A stretch of DNA of 64,000 nucleotides from Prochilodus magdalenae (taxonomy: Eukaryota > Chordata > Actinopteri > Characiformes > Prochilodontidae): the NCBI GenBank assembly GCA_024036415.1, contig JAMWET010007206.1, positions 552,501 to 616,500 on the forward strand. Direction: 5' to 3'. Position 1 is the first letter of the stretch. Each line of letters begins with the position of its first letter. The notes under the pieces are model-generated. The model was not told where the DNA came from. It saw nothing but the letters and a program-made list of their open reading frames with translations, and made no database searches. The position numbers and the translations under genes are program-made. Below are positions 12,610 through 24,835 of the stretch, piece after piece.

Positions 12610-13790
12610 ATGTTCATCTCTTTAGCTTTAGGCTTCAGGTCTATTTCCTTTGAAAGTTGAGTAGGTAACAAGGTTAAGCAAATCAGAGAAGCTGACAAGA
12701 GGGCTGAGGTATACCGCAGCAACACTCTCCAATCTCAGTTTGGAATTACTTAAGCAGTCCCTAATTATCTCATTTACAGTCCTCATGCATTATTAATGTC
12801 CTAGGTTATTAATTACAATCATGTTTAAGACTACTCATGATGCACGTTGCCAGCTCCGATAAGGAATTTTGACCAAACACACAGGGAACGATTGCTTGTC
12901 TCAGATAGTGGTGAGCCAAGGGACACCGGAGAGCCACTAAAATGTAACTGGCTTTTTTCATGGACATTAATTTGATTACACTCGTTACACCACACACTTG
13001 TTTACGATAATGCAGTTCCCATCCAGCACCTGATATCATCTAATCCCATTGGCTGGTGTTCATATTCAGCTCTGGATTTTGATTGCATTAGGACCTAGTG
13101 TATTCGGCACTGGTGTGGAGTATAAATGAATCTGAGAAAGCCTTACAAGTAAGCGGCAATTACAGATAACAGTGAAGGATAAATAGCTTTGCCAGAGGGC
13201 TTTATTTAATTGCTCTGATGAACAAAGAAAAACGCTGCACGTCAGAGTCCTACCCGGCACATGTAGAGCAAGGGTTGGCGTGAAATGAAGCACGGTTTCG
13301 GAAAGTGCTGAACGTGCTTACGTGTAATGTGGGGCATATGAAATGCTCTCATTTATTCATTAACAGTGTCAAAGGTCAAATCTGAAGACTTGGTACTTTC
13401 TGTCACGCTTGGCAATTCATCTGTCAATACAAACCATTTCTAAAGGTTCTGAAATGCATCATATTATACGTGCCTTATAGATACAAATGGGGTTTTTTCA
13501 ATAGAAGCCATCCGTTTCCCATTCTTTGTTGTCTCAGGGACCAAATAAACCAAAAACGAGGCGCTGCTGAGGTGTGAGCGAAGGAAAATGATATTTAATG
13601 GGTTTGGGAAACAATGAAAGGATGATGAAGTTTCTCTCGAGGATTTAATAACAATGCAATTTCCCAGTTACTTGGTTTTCTTTTTTTAAAGCTGATTGAA
13701 AAGATTAAAACTTTGAACTGAAAAAAATAATGCAATAAACGCTGCTATAGAGAGAAATGGAGAAAGAAGGCCCCCTTAGAAGCCTATTTA
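12610..13790. other. Unique sequence, candidate conserved noncoding block at about 13040-13400
   Basis: No repeat is recognised. 13040-13400 has the AT-rich, homeodomain-site-rich look (TAATTG, TTTAATTGC) of vertebrate developmental noncoding elements. This is only a compositional impression. Confidence 0.25.
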
Positions 13791-13799
13791 CTACACCCA

Positions 13800-14763
13800 C
13801 TTGAACTGACATGAATCTTCTAACAGGAGTGAAACTTGGTTTGACAGTGCGAGACATGCGATTACATTTATGGCATTTAGCGGACACTCTTATCCAGAGT
13901 GACTTACAAGGTTAACTGTAGTACAGGTAGGCCAGTGTAGTGTTAGGAGTCTTGCCCAAGAACTCTTATTGGTGTAGCTCAGCATAGTCACCCAGACTGG
14001 GATTTGAACCCCAGCCTCCCACATGTAGAGGTGGCACCCTGAGTAGTGGTGTTACCTGCTGAGCTACACCAACCTTGATTCAAGTTTCACGCTTGGCCGT
14101 GCATTTGATGTGAGCATGGACAGGCCTTGTACCTGGACGACGATATTGCCAGTCTTGTTGTAAGGTCGTCCTGTTGTGCCGACACTTCTGTTGGTGGCCT
14201 TGCAAGCCAAATGTTCCTCAGAGAAAAGTTTAAAAGCAATTTAAGCTGTTGGAAGAGTTGGAGAGGGGTCACATCATAGGGGTCTGGGAAGTCGGTTGGT
14301 CTTATCAACATATTGCGTGTCATAGCGCCCATAGCACACTGTTGGTGGCAGTGGATAGAAGAAGGCACACCAGTGACAAGAAGGGTTTGGAAGACCTCAG
14401 CGAACTGTGGAGAGACAACTGTTGAACTGTCTGACATGTTTGGATCGACTCAACAGTCATTGAAGCGGAAATTCGGCAAGCGATGATGCCCTCCATGAGT
14501 CATCGTGTTAGTGCCAGGATCACTGGCAGATGGTTTCATGACATAGGGCCATTACGACGACTGCCCATAAGGCCATATCAGTGTCTACCACAACATCTGC
14601 ATGAACTGTGCCGAGGTGCAAACATGGCAGCTCAATAAATATTGCCCCACTCAGTCTAAATGTATCATCATGTATTGTTCCTGGTAACCTATATCTTCCT
14701 TTCCAATAGTACGGCAATGCAACACTTCCTTCTGCGTGCAACTATTCCTTTGATGTTAAGGGT
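13800..14763 (+). mobile_element. Tc1-like remnant (family A), plus strand, interrupted by a SINE
   Basis: The plus-strand reading gives recognisable transposase N-terminal pieces: ERGHIIGVWEVGWSYQHIAC at about 14260-14320, then EAEIRQAMMPSMSHRVSARI at about 14463-14522, followed by ITGRWFHDIGPLRRLPIRPY. These match the paired helix-turn-helix region of Tc1 transposases, with stops between them. The right end reads GCAACTATTCCTTTGATGTTAAG to about 14760. The left end is decayed. The C-terminal catalytic half is deleted. Confidence 0.75.
13863..14074 (-). mobile_element. tRNA-derived SINE (family 1), minus strand, nested
   Basis: Reverse orientation: the tail comes first (GGCATTTAGCGGACACTCTTATCC) and the tRNA-like head last (GTTACCTGCTGAGCTACACC). 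It splits the family A transposon: the sequence before it (GAGACATGCGATT) and after it (TTGATTCAAGTTTC) are contiguous in other copies. A short GATT may be the target duplication. Confidence 0.85.
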
Positions 14764-14869
14764 ATTTACAGTTTGTCTAAGTCCAAACCTACCGGTGGCA
14801 ACAGTGGCCAAAACTGGGACACATTTCCAAGCACTGTGGATAAAAAAAATAAAACAATTCCTATCAATA

Positions 14870-15063
14870 TAGTGTGAAGGAAGTAGCTGGATTTGCAGGA
14901 GTATGGAAGTGTACGGTCAAATGAGTCTACCAGCAGTGTCTAAAATCCCAGCTTACAGGAAGTTCTCCTCAGGACTGTGCCAGGGAAGGCATCCACCAAA
15001 TCTGACCCAACTGCACAGAGTATCTGAACATTGATGTGACCTACATCCAGAAACGTGTTCAGT
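14870..15063 (+). mobile_element. Tc1-like remnant (family B), left part
   Basis: The plus strand reads VKEVAGFAGVWKCTV, a helix-turn-helix segment of a second Tc1-like family, followed by decayed sequence. The element resumes at 15545 after an inserted repeat. Related copies lie at 59215, 61550, 62715 and 63190. Confidence 0.6.
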
Positions 15064-15544
15064 GAGGCACCAGGGTGGCTCACACAGAAGTGACATGTTG
15101 TAATTAACACAAACAGGACAATAAAATTAACGTTAATATGAAGATGTTAACAACTGAGCATACCGTTTCTTCTCTCTGGGTATGTGTGCTGGCTTGGGAT
15201 TGCTAGTTAGCGCACTTATGCTGTAGTTACAGTGTATTGTTCTTTCTAGCTATCAGCACTGGAGCCTGTTTGGACAGCGTCTGAGCTCAAGGCGAGTTTT
15301 AGACTCTGAGCTTCTTGTACTAGCTAGGAAACATGCTCTGACTGAACACGGTTGTAAGCCACTCTGGATAAGAGTGTATGTTAAATGCCATAAATGTAAA
15401 TAAACGTAATAAAGCTGATGATTGAAAAGATAATCTGACTTTATCCACCATCAAACAGTGATACAATCACACAGCATGGCTGCTACCTATGGGTTGCTGT
15501 TGGGGTTGTGATGCTAATAAAGGTGGAACCGCTTTTATTAGGTC
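15064..15544. repeat. Interspersed repeat X, copy 1, flanked by 36-bp direct repeats
   Basis: This 481-bp segment begins GAGGCACCAGGGTGGCTCAC and includes a SINE-like tail (GCCACTCTGGATAAGAGTGT near 15358). A second copy lies at 16574-17050. An identical 36-bp sequence (15028-15063 and 15545-15580) flanks copy 1 and belongs to the surrounding Tc1-like element, so it looks like a long target duplication. Confidence 0.7.
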
Positions 15545-15660
15545 ACATTGATGTGACCTACATCCAGAAACGTGTTCAGTCCATGGCAAATCCAAACACA
15601 GCTGTTATTGGTGCTTGTGGAGGTATTACACGCTATTAGGTACGGCTCCGTCACAGGTGA
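15545..15660 (+). mobile_element. Tc1-like remnant (family B), right part
   Basis: This continues the element from 14870 after the insertion of repeat X; the same order (GTTATTGGTGCTTGTGGAGG, then CGCTATTAGGT) recurs in the copy near 59570-59610. It is too decayed to read as protein. Confidence 0.5.
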
Positions 15661-16573
15661 CTAACTTTTTGTAACGTCTCTGACGTTTCAGATAATGCTA
15701 GCTCAGGCCTGTGTTTGTTCCCAGCTGCTCTCTCTTTCCTGCTTGTTACTTTTAATGAGGTGGATCTAAACTGTACTAATCTGCCTGCAGTCTTCAGCAG
15801 CACTGCTCAATACTTTGACCACACTCGTACAAATAAAGGTGCCATAGAGCGCTCTGTTTAGAGATGCTATAGGAGCACTGTTGGATGCTTGTTTAAAGAA
15901 TCTGGTTTGTAAATGTGATGTATGACTGCGGGAAAGTTCCAGTGTGGAGTGTCAATAAACTGCAAAAGTTCCTTAGAGGTACATGGTTTTCCCTTTATGC
16001 CCAAGCCAAGAACCTTTCAAAAGCCCTTATTGCAAGAGTACTTTGGCAACCGTGCCATATCTATAGTCAAAGCAAATCATAATAATACCTACAGTGCTAT
16101 ACTGGGCTTTGTTTACCGGCCCAGAAAATGGGGATGTGGTTCTAACACAATTATGGGCACTAATAAGCACTTGTACCCATCATCGCCTTCATTCTCCGGT
16201 GAAAAACAGCCTAAACTTTATTTCCTGTTCTAAACATTCTGTTGAGGTACCGGCTTCGTGTGCGATGCATATTTCCTTATGTCCAAACTGTCAAACATGA
16301 TGGATTTAATATTGGGGAGGTATTGTTCGGCCTGAAGTGCCTGTAAGAACTCGTTTTCTTTCAATAAAGCTGTGTTTTTTTTAAGGTGCCATAGGATGCA
16401 TGGTTTCATCATTTTAAGTTGTTCACTGATGGCTGCATAGAAGGTATGTGACAGGTCGGTGTGAAAAATACCCAGATATGGTTTAACACCAGCCATTTAC
16501 ATTCTATGATTTGGCCTAAAATGCATCTTTGGTTCATTTTGATGAGCTCTGCTCTGATTGGCTGCTTTACAGT
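15661..16573. other. Unique or unrecognised sequence
   Basis: Open frames up to 103 codons are present but match nothing I know and lack gene context. 16436-16475 shares, in reverse complement, a motif (CACCGACCTGTCACATAC) with 18868-18886. Confidence 0.35.
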
Positions 16574-17050
16574 GAGGCACCAGGGTGGCTCACACAGAAG
16601 CGACATGTTATAATAGACACAAACAGGACAATAAAAGGAACGTTAACATGAAGATTAACAACTGAGCATACCGTTTCTTCTCTCTGGGTATGTGCACTGG
16701 CTTGGGGTTGCTAGTTAGCGCATTTATGCTGTAGCTACAGTGTATTCTTCTTTCTGGCTTTTAGCACTGGAGCCTGTTTGGACAGCATCTGAGCTCAAGG
16801 CGAGTTTTAGACTCTGAGCTTCTTGTACTAGCTAGGAAACATGCTCTGACTGAACACGGTTGTAAGCCACTCTGGATAAGAGTGTATGTTGAATGCCATA
16901 AATGTAAATAAGCGTAATGAAGTTAATGATTGAAAAGATAATCTGACTTTATCCACCATCAAACAGTGATACAATCACACAGCATGGCTGCTACCTATGG
17001 GTTGCTGTTGCTGTTGTGATGCTAATATAGGTGGTACCGCTTCTTTGTTA
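16574..17050. repeat. Interspersed repeat X, copy 2
   Basis: About 475 bp closely matching 15064-15544, from GAGGCACCAGGGTGGCTCAC to GGTGGTACCGCTTC. The flanks differ from copy 1, which argues for a mobile repeat rather than a simple local duplication. Confidence 0.75.
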
Positions 17051-17850
17051 AGTCGATTCAGTGCCAAATGTTGAGCGAAACTGCTTGATAGTGTTCAAGG
17101 TTTGAGAAAGTGTCCAGAGTGAAAGGTCCAGATCACACTAACAACTCTGAAATAAAGTCGTCCAGGATCATGTTAAAGATATGGAAGCTGACGTTGGCCT
17201 TCTTATTCACCAGTTTGTTTTCCAAATTTTCCATTCCACCTTAAAACGGTACCATTTCTGGCACACCTGCACACGCTGTAGCATTTAAGGTGGATTGGAA
17301 ATTTGAATTAAGAAGCAAAAGCTATCAGCCATGTTTAAAGATAAACATGCGGGTGTGTCCTTGAAAGGGATATGAAAAGCATCAACAGCCCCTTCACAGC
17401 CTGGAAAGAACTTTTCTACACAGTCTGCATGCACAAGCTGTAGCGTTTAAGGTGGAATGAAAAATTAGATTAGGAAGCTGGTAAATAGGGTGCCAATTTC
17501 AGACGCAGTAGTGGCGACGGTTTCTTGGAAAGGGTATGAAAAGTGCTGACGTCCCTTTCACAGCCTGGAACGATACATTCTGCACATGTAAACCACTATT
17601 CATTGCTTCATTGTCGTTGTTTACTGCTTGACTGGTGTATGTACATTTTGGGGGCGTAATTTTTGGTGGAGTCCAAACTGTTGCATGACGGTTTTCAAAA
17701 CTGGCCTGTTTTACCACCCTCTTTTGTACATGCAAGATTTGTACAGTATTTTCAAGGAGGAACTACAATAAGGTTTACGGTAGGTCAGTTCAACGAACTG
17801 AACATTCAACTATGACAATGTAAATTCTGTAACAGCTTTAAGACAATGCT
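17051..17850. other. Unique sequence with short palindromic repeats
   Basis: Inverted motifs CCATTCCACCTTAAA (17233) and TTTAAGGTGGATTGGAAA (17285), and again TTTAAGGTGGAATGAAAA (17446), suggest decayed MITE ends. The same motif occurs near 63585 and 63965. Confidence 0.4.
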
Positions 17851-17851
17851 T

Positions 17852-18018
17852 GGTAAGTACTGACTAACAAACCTGGAGTAATGATTTAGTTAACATGAAG
17901 TAATACATTAAGTAATGTAGTTGTTATATGTATATAAAATTAGATAAGCCATGTAACCATTGTTAATGTACTACTTCATCTTAACTAATGCATTACTTCG
18001 TTAGTTAGTCAGCACATG
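17852..18018. mobile_element. MITE with about 50-bp inverted repeats
   Basis: GTACTGACTAAC at 17858 followed by TTAGTTAACATGAAGTAATAC is mirrored by GTTAGTTAGTCAGCAC ending near 18013. The arms are imperfect and surround an AT-rich centre. It has no coding capacity. Confidence 0.6.
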
Positions 18019-18042
18019 TATGAAATATCGTTCAAGTAGCTC

Positions 18043-18860
18043 AAAGCACATTCTCAAAAGTTCCCGTGACTGTGTAGGTCTTGTGCCATAGCTCTTGAAA
18101 CACTAGTATAGACAGCACAATATGTTTCCAGACCTCATACTGCGTAGCGTCTAATCTTCAGTCTTACTTTTTTTGTGTGTACTCTCATCTAACAGTCAAG
18201 CCCATGAAATAACTGATGCTAATCAACAGAATGCAGAGCTGGTCTCAAACCCATCCACACAGCTCTGCAGATCCATCTGTCTGACTGTTTTCTGTCTCTG
18301 TATAGGCCCGCCTTGCCATGCTATCTATGAGTCACAGTGCAATCAATGCAAAACAATGCAATGCATCGCCGAAGCTCCGACTGCTGATGATGTTTTTATG
18401 AAGACAGATGTGAAAATTGCTATTGGCAACCCTCTAACTTTGTTTTCTGTTACAACAGTGGAATGTAAAAAACAGGGGTTATTGCTGCCGTCGTTTTGTT
18501 ATAGAAAGTTCAGAGCGTTTTTTTGTGCGTAAAAACATTTAAGCTGTGTGCTTTATATATGTATTGAGTTCTGATTCTAGAAAGAACTCTTCCTTCTACA
18601 CATAAATGCGCTAACTTCCACCCCAAGCCAGTGAACATACCCTGATGAAGCCATCCATATAGCCAGTCAGTATTGCAAGTCATGTTGTTAACACTCTGGT
18701 TGTCCTATTAGCAGTCACTACTCATACAAAGTTTAGAAACAGCTGTAATACCGCACTTTCAACATACATAGCAGGAAGCTCATCAAAACGGGCAATGAAA
18801 CTTGGTGTGTAGAATTTTGACATTGTGAAACCATAGAAAATGGATTCACCATTTCTGGGC
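18043..18860. repeat. Duplicated segment, copy 1 (contains a 119-codon ORF at 18173-18532)
   Basis: It repeats at 18973-19760 at an offset of about 935 bp. The core 18190-18567 differs from its partner at only one position, while both flanks differ much more. The ORF begins MCVLSSNSQAHEI and ends YRKFRAFFCA. It matches no family I know, is rich in Cys, and contains a splice-acceptor-like pyrimidine tract and AG at about 18280-18304. It may be a repeat or a pseudo-exon rather than a gene. Confidence 0.6.
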
Positions 18861-18914
18861 ATTTTTCACACCGACCTGTCACATACTGCTAAATTTCCTT
18901 CAGGATCAATAAAG

Positions 18915-18916
<2 letters not shown>

Positions 18917-18970
<54 letters not shown>
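18917..18970. repeat. TATC tetranucleotide microsatellite at a retroposon tail
   Basis: About 13 units of TATC follow CCTTCAGGATCAATAAAGTA, the usual 3' end of many fish SINEs and LINEs, so the microsatellite probably grew from a retroposon tail. Confidence 0.9.
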
Positions 18971-18972
18971 AT

Positions 18973-19760
18973 CTAGCTCAAAGCACATTCTAAAAAGTTC
19001 CCGTGACTGTGTAGGTCTTGTGCCATAGCTCTTGAAACACTAGTATAGACAGCACAATATGTTTCCAGACCTCATACTACATCCACTAATCTTCAGTCTT
19101 ACTTTTTCCCTGTGTACTCTCACGTTAACAGTCAAGCCCATGAAATAACTGATGCTAATCAACAGAATGCAGAGCTGGTCTCAAACCCATCCACACAGCT
19201 CTGCAGATCCATCTGTCTGACTGTTTTCTGTCTCTGTATAGGCCCGCCTTGCCATGCTATCTATGAGTCACAGTGCAATCAATGCAAAACAATGCAATGC
19301 ATCGCCGAAGCTCCGACTGCTGATGATGTTTTTATGAAGACAGATGTGAAAATTGCTATTGGCAACCCTCTAACTTTGTTTTCTGTAACAACAGTGGAAT
19401 GTAAAAAACAGGGGTTATTGCTGCCGTCGTTTTGTTATAGAAAGTTCAGAGCGTTTTTTTGTGCGTAAAAACATTTAAGCTGTGTGCTTTATATATGTAT
19501 TGATTCTTCTTCTCTTCCTTCGCACATTAACTTCCAATAAAGTGCAGAACTACTGATGAGCCATCCATACAGCCATCAGTATTGCAAGTCTGGTGTTAAG
19601 CACTCTGGTCAAATTATTAGCAGCTACTCATACAAAGTTTAGAAACAGCTGTAATACCGCACTTTCAACATACATAGAAGGAATCAGCCGACGGGAATGA
19701 AACTTGGTGTGTAGGTTTGACATTGTGAGACATGAAAATCATTCACCATCTGTCGTACAT
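18973..19760. repeat. Duplicated segment, copy 2 (contains a 118-codon ORF at 19112-19468)
   Basis: Partner of 18043-18860. The ORF begins MYSHVNSQAHEI, then is the same as copy 1 to the stop. Copy 2 runs into a family A Tc1-like element from about 19676, and copy 1 carries the truncated start of the same element (18775-18860), so the duplication postdates that insertion. Confidence 0.6.
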
Positions 19761-20353
19761 GTGACATAAACAAGAACATGCCTTAGCGCTGTACCTGACT
19801 GACCCAACATCCACGATTGTGGACATTCAATGAGCAGTGATGCCCTCCATGAGTCATCCTGCTAGTGCCAGTACCATTGGCAGAGGGCAGGACTACATCC
19901 ACACAGAGCGTTATGACGACTCCCTTTAACACCACGTTGACATCATCAGTGACTGCAATGGAGTGAATAAGACTGGCAGCGGGTCATCTTCAGTGATGAG
20001 TCCCGCTTGTGTCTTGTTGGGGAATGAATCCGTGTGTGGAGGCACCACGGTCAGCACCAAGATGAACAGTTTGTTGTCAGGCGTCACATGTATAGAAGCC
20101 CTGGTGTCACTCCACCTCCACCTCTACCGCACCATCTGCAGAAACTATGTGAGAATATTAAAGCTGCATGGGATGGATTATCACAGGACATCATTAGGAA
20201 CCTCTACAACTCCATTCTGAGACTTAATAAGCGAACATGGTGGCCCATGCCATACTGAGAGACAGTACTTCTGAATGTGTAGCTCAATCAATATTGGTCA
20301 TATCAGTCTAAATTTAAAATCATCAGTGTGCAGTGATTCTTTTGATGATTCAT
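19676..20353 (+). mobile_element. Tc1-like remnant (family A), plus strand
   Basis: Family A sequence reading CCCTCCATGAGTCATCCTGC in the N-terminal part, then broken catalytic-domain pieces: SGSSSVMSPACVLLGNESVC at about 19974-20034 and AWDGLSQDIIRNLYNSILR at about 20165-20221. The DDE residues are not intact. Confidence 0.75.
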
Positions 20354-22009
20354 TTTATATTTACAATGTAAGTTAATACTGCCAGTTGCAACTGTTACCA
20401 AAACTGGGACACAATAGGTGCAGCTCTACAGGGGAAGCCCCAGGCTGGGCAAAGCCTTCACTTGGGTAGAAGAAGGCTAACTTGTGCAAATGTTATCTGG
20501 TAAACATAGCTAGCTTGTATTAGATGGCAAAAGGTAGCTCCCTGCTAAGTAAGACAAACATTGGGGTTAGACCATTGCCTGACCCACTATTTTCTACTGT
20601 GAAATGTCCAGCACATAGTGAATTTTGGACGGAGGGTCTCTCAGTCGTGTTAGCAAGTTAGCTAGCTAATAAACACCTCAGACCAGCTAGCTTTCCGTTC
20701 TGTCCTGGCCCGGTCTATTTTAGCCATGCTGGTGAGCAGCTATAGTGATCTATGCTAGTTTTCCTAGCAGTGTTACTACAGCATATTCACTCTGAAACAG
20801 TTTACAAAGTGAAGAAGATTGTGCCTACATGTAATGTTATCATGAGTTAGCACTTTAGCTATGACCTGCCTAATCCTTTCACGTTACACCTTGCCCTTGT
20901 TGGGCCCCTATAAACAGGGCACAAAACAACAGATCTGCTGACAAAATGGTGAAAAGAGTTAATGAATATGAAAACTAGCTGGCATCATTTATTTATTTAT
21001 TTGTTTATCATGTAATTACTCAACTATTTCTATGCCACTGTTGATTCAGAGACAGAATATAAGTGGTCCGAGGTAACCATTTATCATCAGGTTGAATGGG
21101 ATTTTTGGCAACTGTCAATAAAGCTGGTCCAACCTTGCACAGTTGGTATGAAAATACCGCTTGTGCTTGCCCATAGCCACCCATCAGCTCTTGCAGGAAG
21201 CATCCATTTTCAGCCCATTAATTTGCCCACATTGAGCCCCTGCTCAGTCTCAACCCAAAAAGCCTGTAAATTTCCCAAGCGTAGCATGCATGGAAATGTT
21301 GTCTGGAATAGCAGACACACATGGCTGAAAGGCGGCTTCACCTCCAACAGAGGAATTACTCAGCAGTTCCCATTTTCCTCAGTAAATTTGTTTTTTAATT
21401 TGTAGTCTTGAAACCTCTTCCAAAGTTCATAGAAGTGTAAGCATACTTGCTGTGCTTTTTTATTGCATCTGCTGTATATGATCTTATGAGTTAGATCACA
21501 TAAAGAGATTTGTACCCTGTACTCCGTAAACAAAGACCCACCGGTTTTAGCAGGGGATGTAGAAAGACTAACTCATGTGCTTGTCTGAGTAATCAATATC
21601 AATCCCCAAGTTGGTGAGGATCCAGCACCAGCTTCTGTATAATCATACAGTATCCAAATCAAAATGTGTTTAATATCTCCTTACCAACTACGTCATATTG
21701 TTACAACAAAAAAAAAAAATTGTAACCTTATATTTGACCACACCTATATGAACTTATTATCATGTAGCTCTGGTGTATATAACAAAGAACATAAGGGGGT
21801 TTGCAGCATGGAACAGCTGTCATGCAGAAATTTTCAGCCCCTGGAAACATTAAATATGTAGCCAAGAAAACATCTAGCAAAGCATCACCACTCTGCTGTC
21901 AGAGCACACCTTCGAATCCTGAGCAATGTTTGAGTAGTGCACGCAGGAAGACCAGCTCAAGATTTTGACTGAGGAACAATGATTCACGCCATTACTGAGT
22001 GAGTTACCT
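20354..22009. other. Unique sequence
   Basis: AT-rich 5' flanking DNA with no recognised repeat or exon. Open frames of up to 85 codons have no support. Confidence 0.4.
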
Positions 22010-24735
22010 GCATTATGACTACTGCTTATATTACTACTACTCATATTACTACTACTCATATTATTACTACTCATATTATTACTACTCATATTACTACTGC
22101 TTATATTACTACTACTCATATTACACTCATATTACTGTTAAAATACATCATACTATTACTACTACTCATACTACTACTGCTTATATTACTGTTAAAATAC
22201 ATCATACTATTACTACTACTCATATTATTACTGCTTATATTACTACTACTCATATTACTACTGCTTATATTACTGTCAAAATGCATCATACTATTACTAC
22301 TACTCATATTACTACTACTCATTACTACTGCTTATATTACTACTACTCATATTACTACTACTCATATTACTACTACTCATATGACTACTGCTTATATTAC
22401 TACTACTCATATTACTACTACTCATATTATTACTACTCATATTATTACTACTCATATTACTACTGCTTATATTACTACTACTCATATTACACTCATATTA
22501 CTGTTAAAATACATCATACTATTACTACTACTCATACTACTACTGCTTATATTACTGTTAAAATACATCATACTATTACTACTACTCATATTATTACTGC
22601 TTATATTACTACTACTCATATTACTACTGCTTATATTACTGTCAAAATGCATCATACTATTACTACTACTCATATTACTACTACTCATTACTACTGCTTA
22701 TATTACTACTACTCATATTACTACTACTCATATTACTACTACTCATATGACTACTGCTTATATTACTACTACTCATATTACTACTACTCATATTATTACT
22801 ACTCATATTATTACTACTCATATTACTACTGCTTATATTACTACTACTCATATTACACTCATATTACTGTTAAAATACATCATACTATTACTACTACTCA
22901 TACTACTACTGCTTATATTACTGTTAAAATACATCATACTATTACTACTACTCATATTACTACTGCTTATATTACTACTACTCATATTACTACTGCTTAT
23001 ATTACTGTCAAAATGCATCATACTATTACTACTACTCATATTACTACTGCTTATATTACTACTACTCATATTACTACTGCTTATATTACTACTACTCATA
23101 TTACTACTACTCATATTACTACTGCTTATATTACTGTCAAAATGCATCATACTATTACTACTACTCACTACTGCTTATATTACTGTTAAAATGCATCATA
23201 CTATTACTACTATTCATATTACTACTGCTTAAATTACTACTGCTTATATTACTGTTAAAAAGTATCATACTATTACTACTACTCATATTACTACTGCTTT
23301 TATTACTGTTAAAATGTATCATACTATTACTACTACTCACTACTGCTTATATTACTACTGCTTAAATTACTACTGCTTATATTACTGTTAAAATGTATCA
23401 TACTATTACTACTACTCATATTACTACTACTCATATTACGACTACTCAAAATACTATTACTCATATTACTACTACTTTTATTACTGTTAAAATGTATCAT
23501 ACTATTACTACTACTCATATTACTACTGCTTTTATAACTGTTAAAATGTGTCATACTATTACTACTACTCATATTACTACCGCTTATATTACTGTTAAAA
23601 TATATCATACTATTACTACTACTCATATTACTACTACTCATATTACTACTGATTATATTACTGTTAAAATGCATCATACTATTACTACTACTCATATTAC
23701 TACTGATTATATTACTGTTAAAATGTATCATACTATTACTACTACTCATATTACTACTGCTTTTATTGCTGTTAAAATGTATCATACTATTACTACTACT
23801 CATATTACTACTGCTTATATTACTGTTAAAATGCATCATACTATTACTACTACTCATTACTACTGCTCATATTACTACTGCTTTTATAACTGTTAAAATG
23901 TGTCATACTATTACTACTACTCATATTACTACCGCTTATTACTACTACTCATATTACTACTACTCATATTACTACTACTCATATGACTACTGCTTATATT
24001 ACTACTACTCATATTACTACTACTCATATTATTACTACTCATATTACTACTACTTATATTACTACTACTTTTATTATTGTTAAAACATAGCATACTATTA
24101 CTACTACTCATATTACTACTTTTATAACTGTTAAAATGTGTCATACTATTACTACTACTCATATTACTACTGCTTATATTACTACTGATTATATTACTGT
24201 TAAAATGCATCATACTATTACTACTACTCATATTACTACTGATTATATTACTTGTATGCATCATTACTATTACTACTTACTCATTATTATTACTGATTAT
24301 ACAACTGTTAAAATGTATCATACTATTACTACTACTTATATTACTACTACTACTATACTATTTCTACTGCTACTCATATTAGTAATGCTAATACTACTAC
24401 TGCTTTTATTACTGTTAAAATGTATCATACTATTACTACTACTCATATTACTGCTTATATTACTACTGCTTATATTACTGTTACTACTTATCATACTACT
24501 ACTACTCATATCACTACTGCTTATATTACTGTTACTACTTATCACATTATTACTACTGCTCACATTACTCTTACTTATATTACTGTTAAAATGTACCATA
24601 CTATTACTACTACTTACATTACTGCTATTATTACACAAATAGTAATAATGCTACTACTAGTTATCATACTATTACTACTACTTGTATTACTAATACTACT
24701 ACTTATGTTTCTACTGCTTATGTTACCATTACTAT
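22010..24735. repeat. ACT/ATT-based satellite with a 366-bp higher-order repeat
   Basis: Units of 15 bp such as ATTACTACTACTCAT and ATTACTACTGCTTAT are interrupted by a longer spacer (TGTTAAAATACATCATACT). In the first 1.1 kb a 366-bp higher-order unit repeats almost exactly: TTACACTCATATTACTGTT occurs at 22121, 22487 and 22853. Because 15 and 366 are multiples of three, frames of about 400 codons stay open on the plus strand and Ser-Asn-Met frames on the minus strand. These peptides are artefacts. Confidence 0.95.
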
Positions 24736-24835
24736 CAATCAATCAATCAATCTATCAATCAATATTTATTTATATAGCGCTTTTTACAACCAACGTTGTC
24801 TCAAAGCAGCTTCACAAAAAGTCAATTTGTCATAC
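24736..24835. repeat. Dispersed retroposon tail inside the satellite
   Basis: ATCAATCAATCAATC followed by TATTTATATAGCGCTTTTTA and TTGTCTCAAAGCAGCTTCAC is a dispersed sequence I recognise from many fish genomes. Here it interrupts the satellite. Confidence 0.6.

Noticed and set aside
22010..23170. CRISPR-like regular repeats
   Set aside because: Repeat units are low-complexity, have no unique spacers, and sit in a vertebrate genome.
21999..23232. Two overlapping plus-strand frames of about 400 codons (Tyr/Ser/Ile/Thr/Leu repeats)
   Set aside because: They translate an ACT/ATT satellite whose periods are multiples of three; there is no start context, domain or composition of a real protein.
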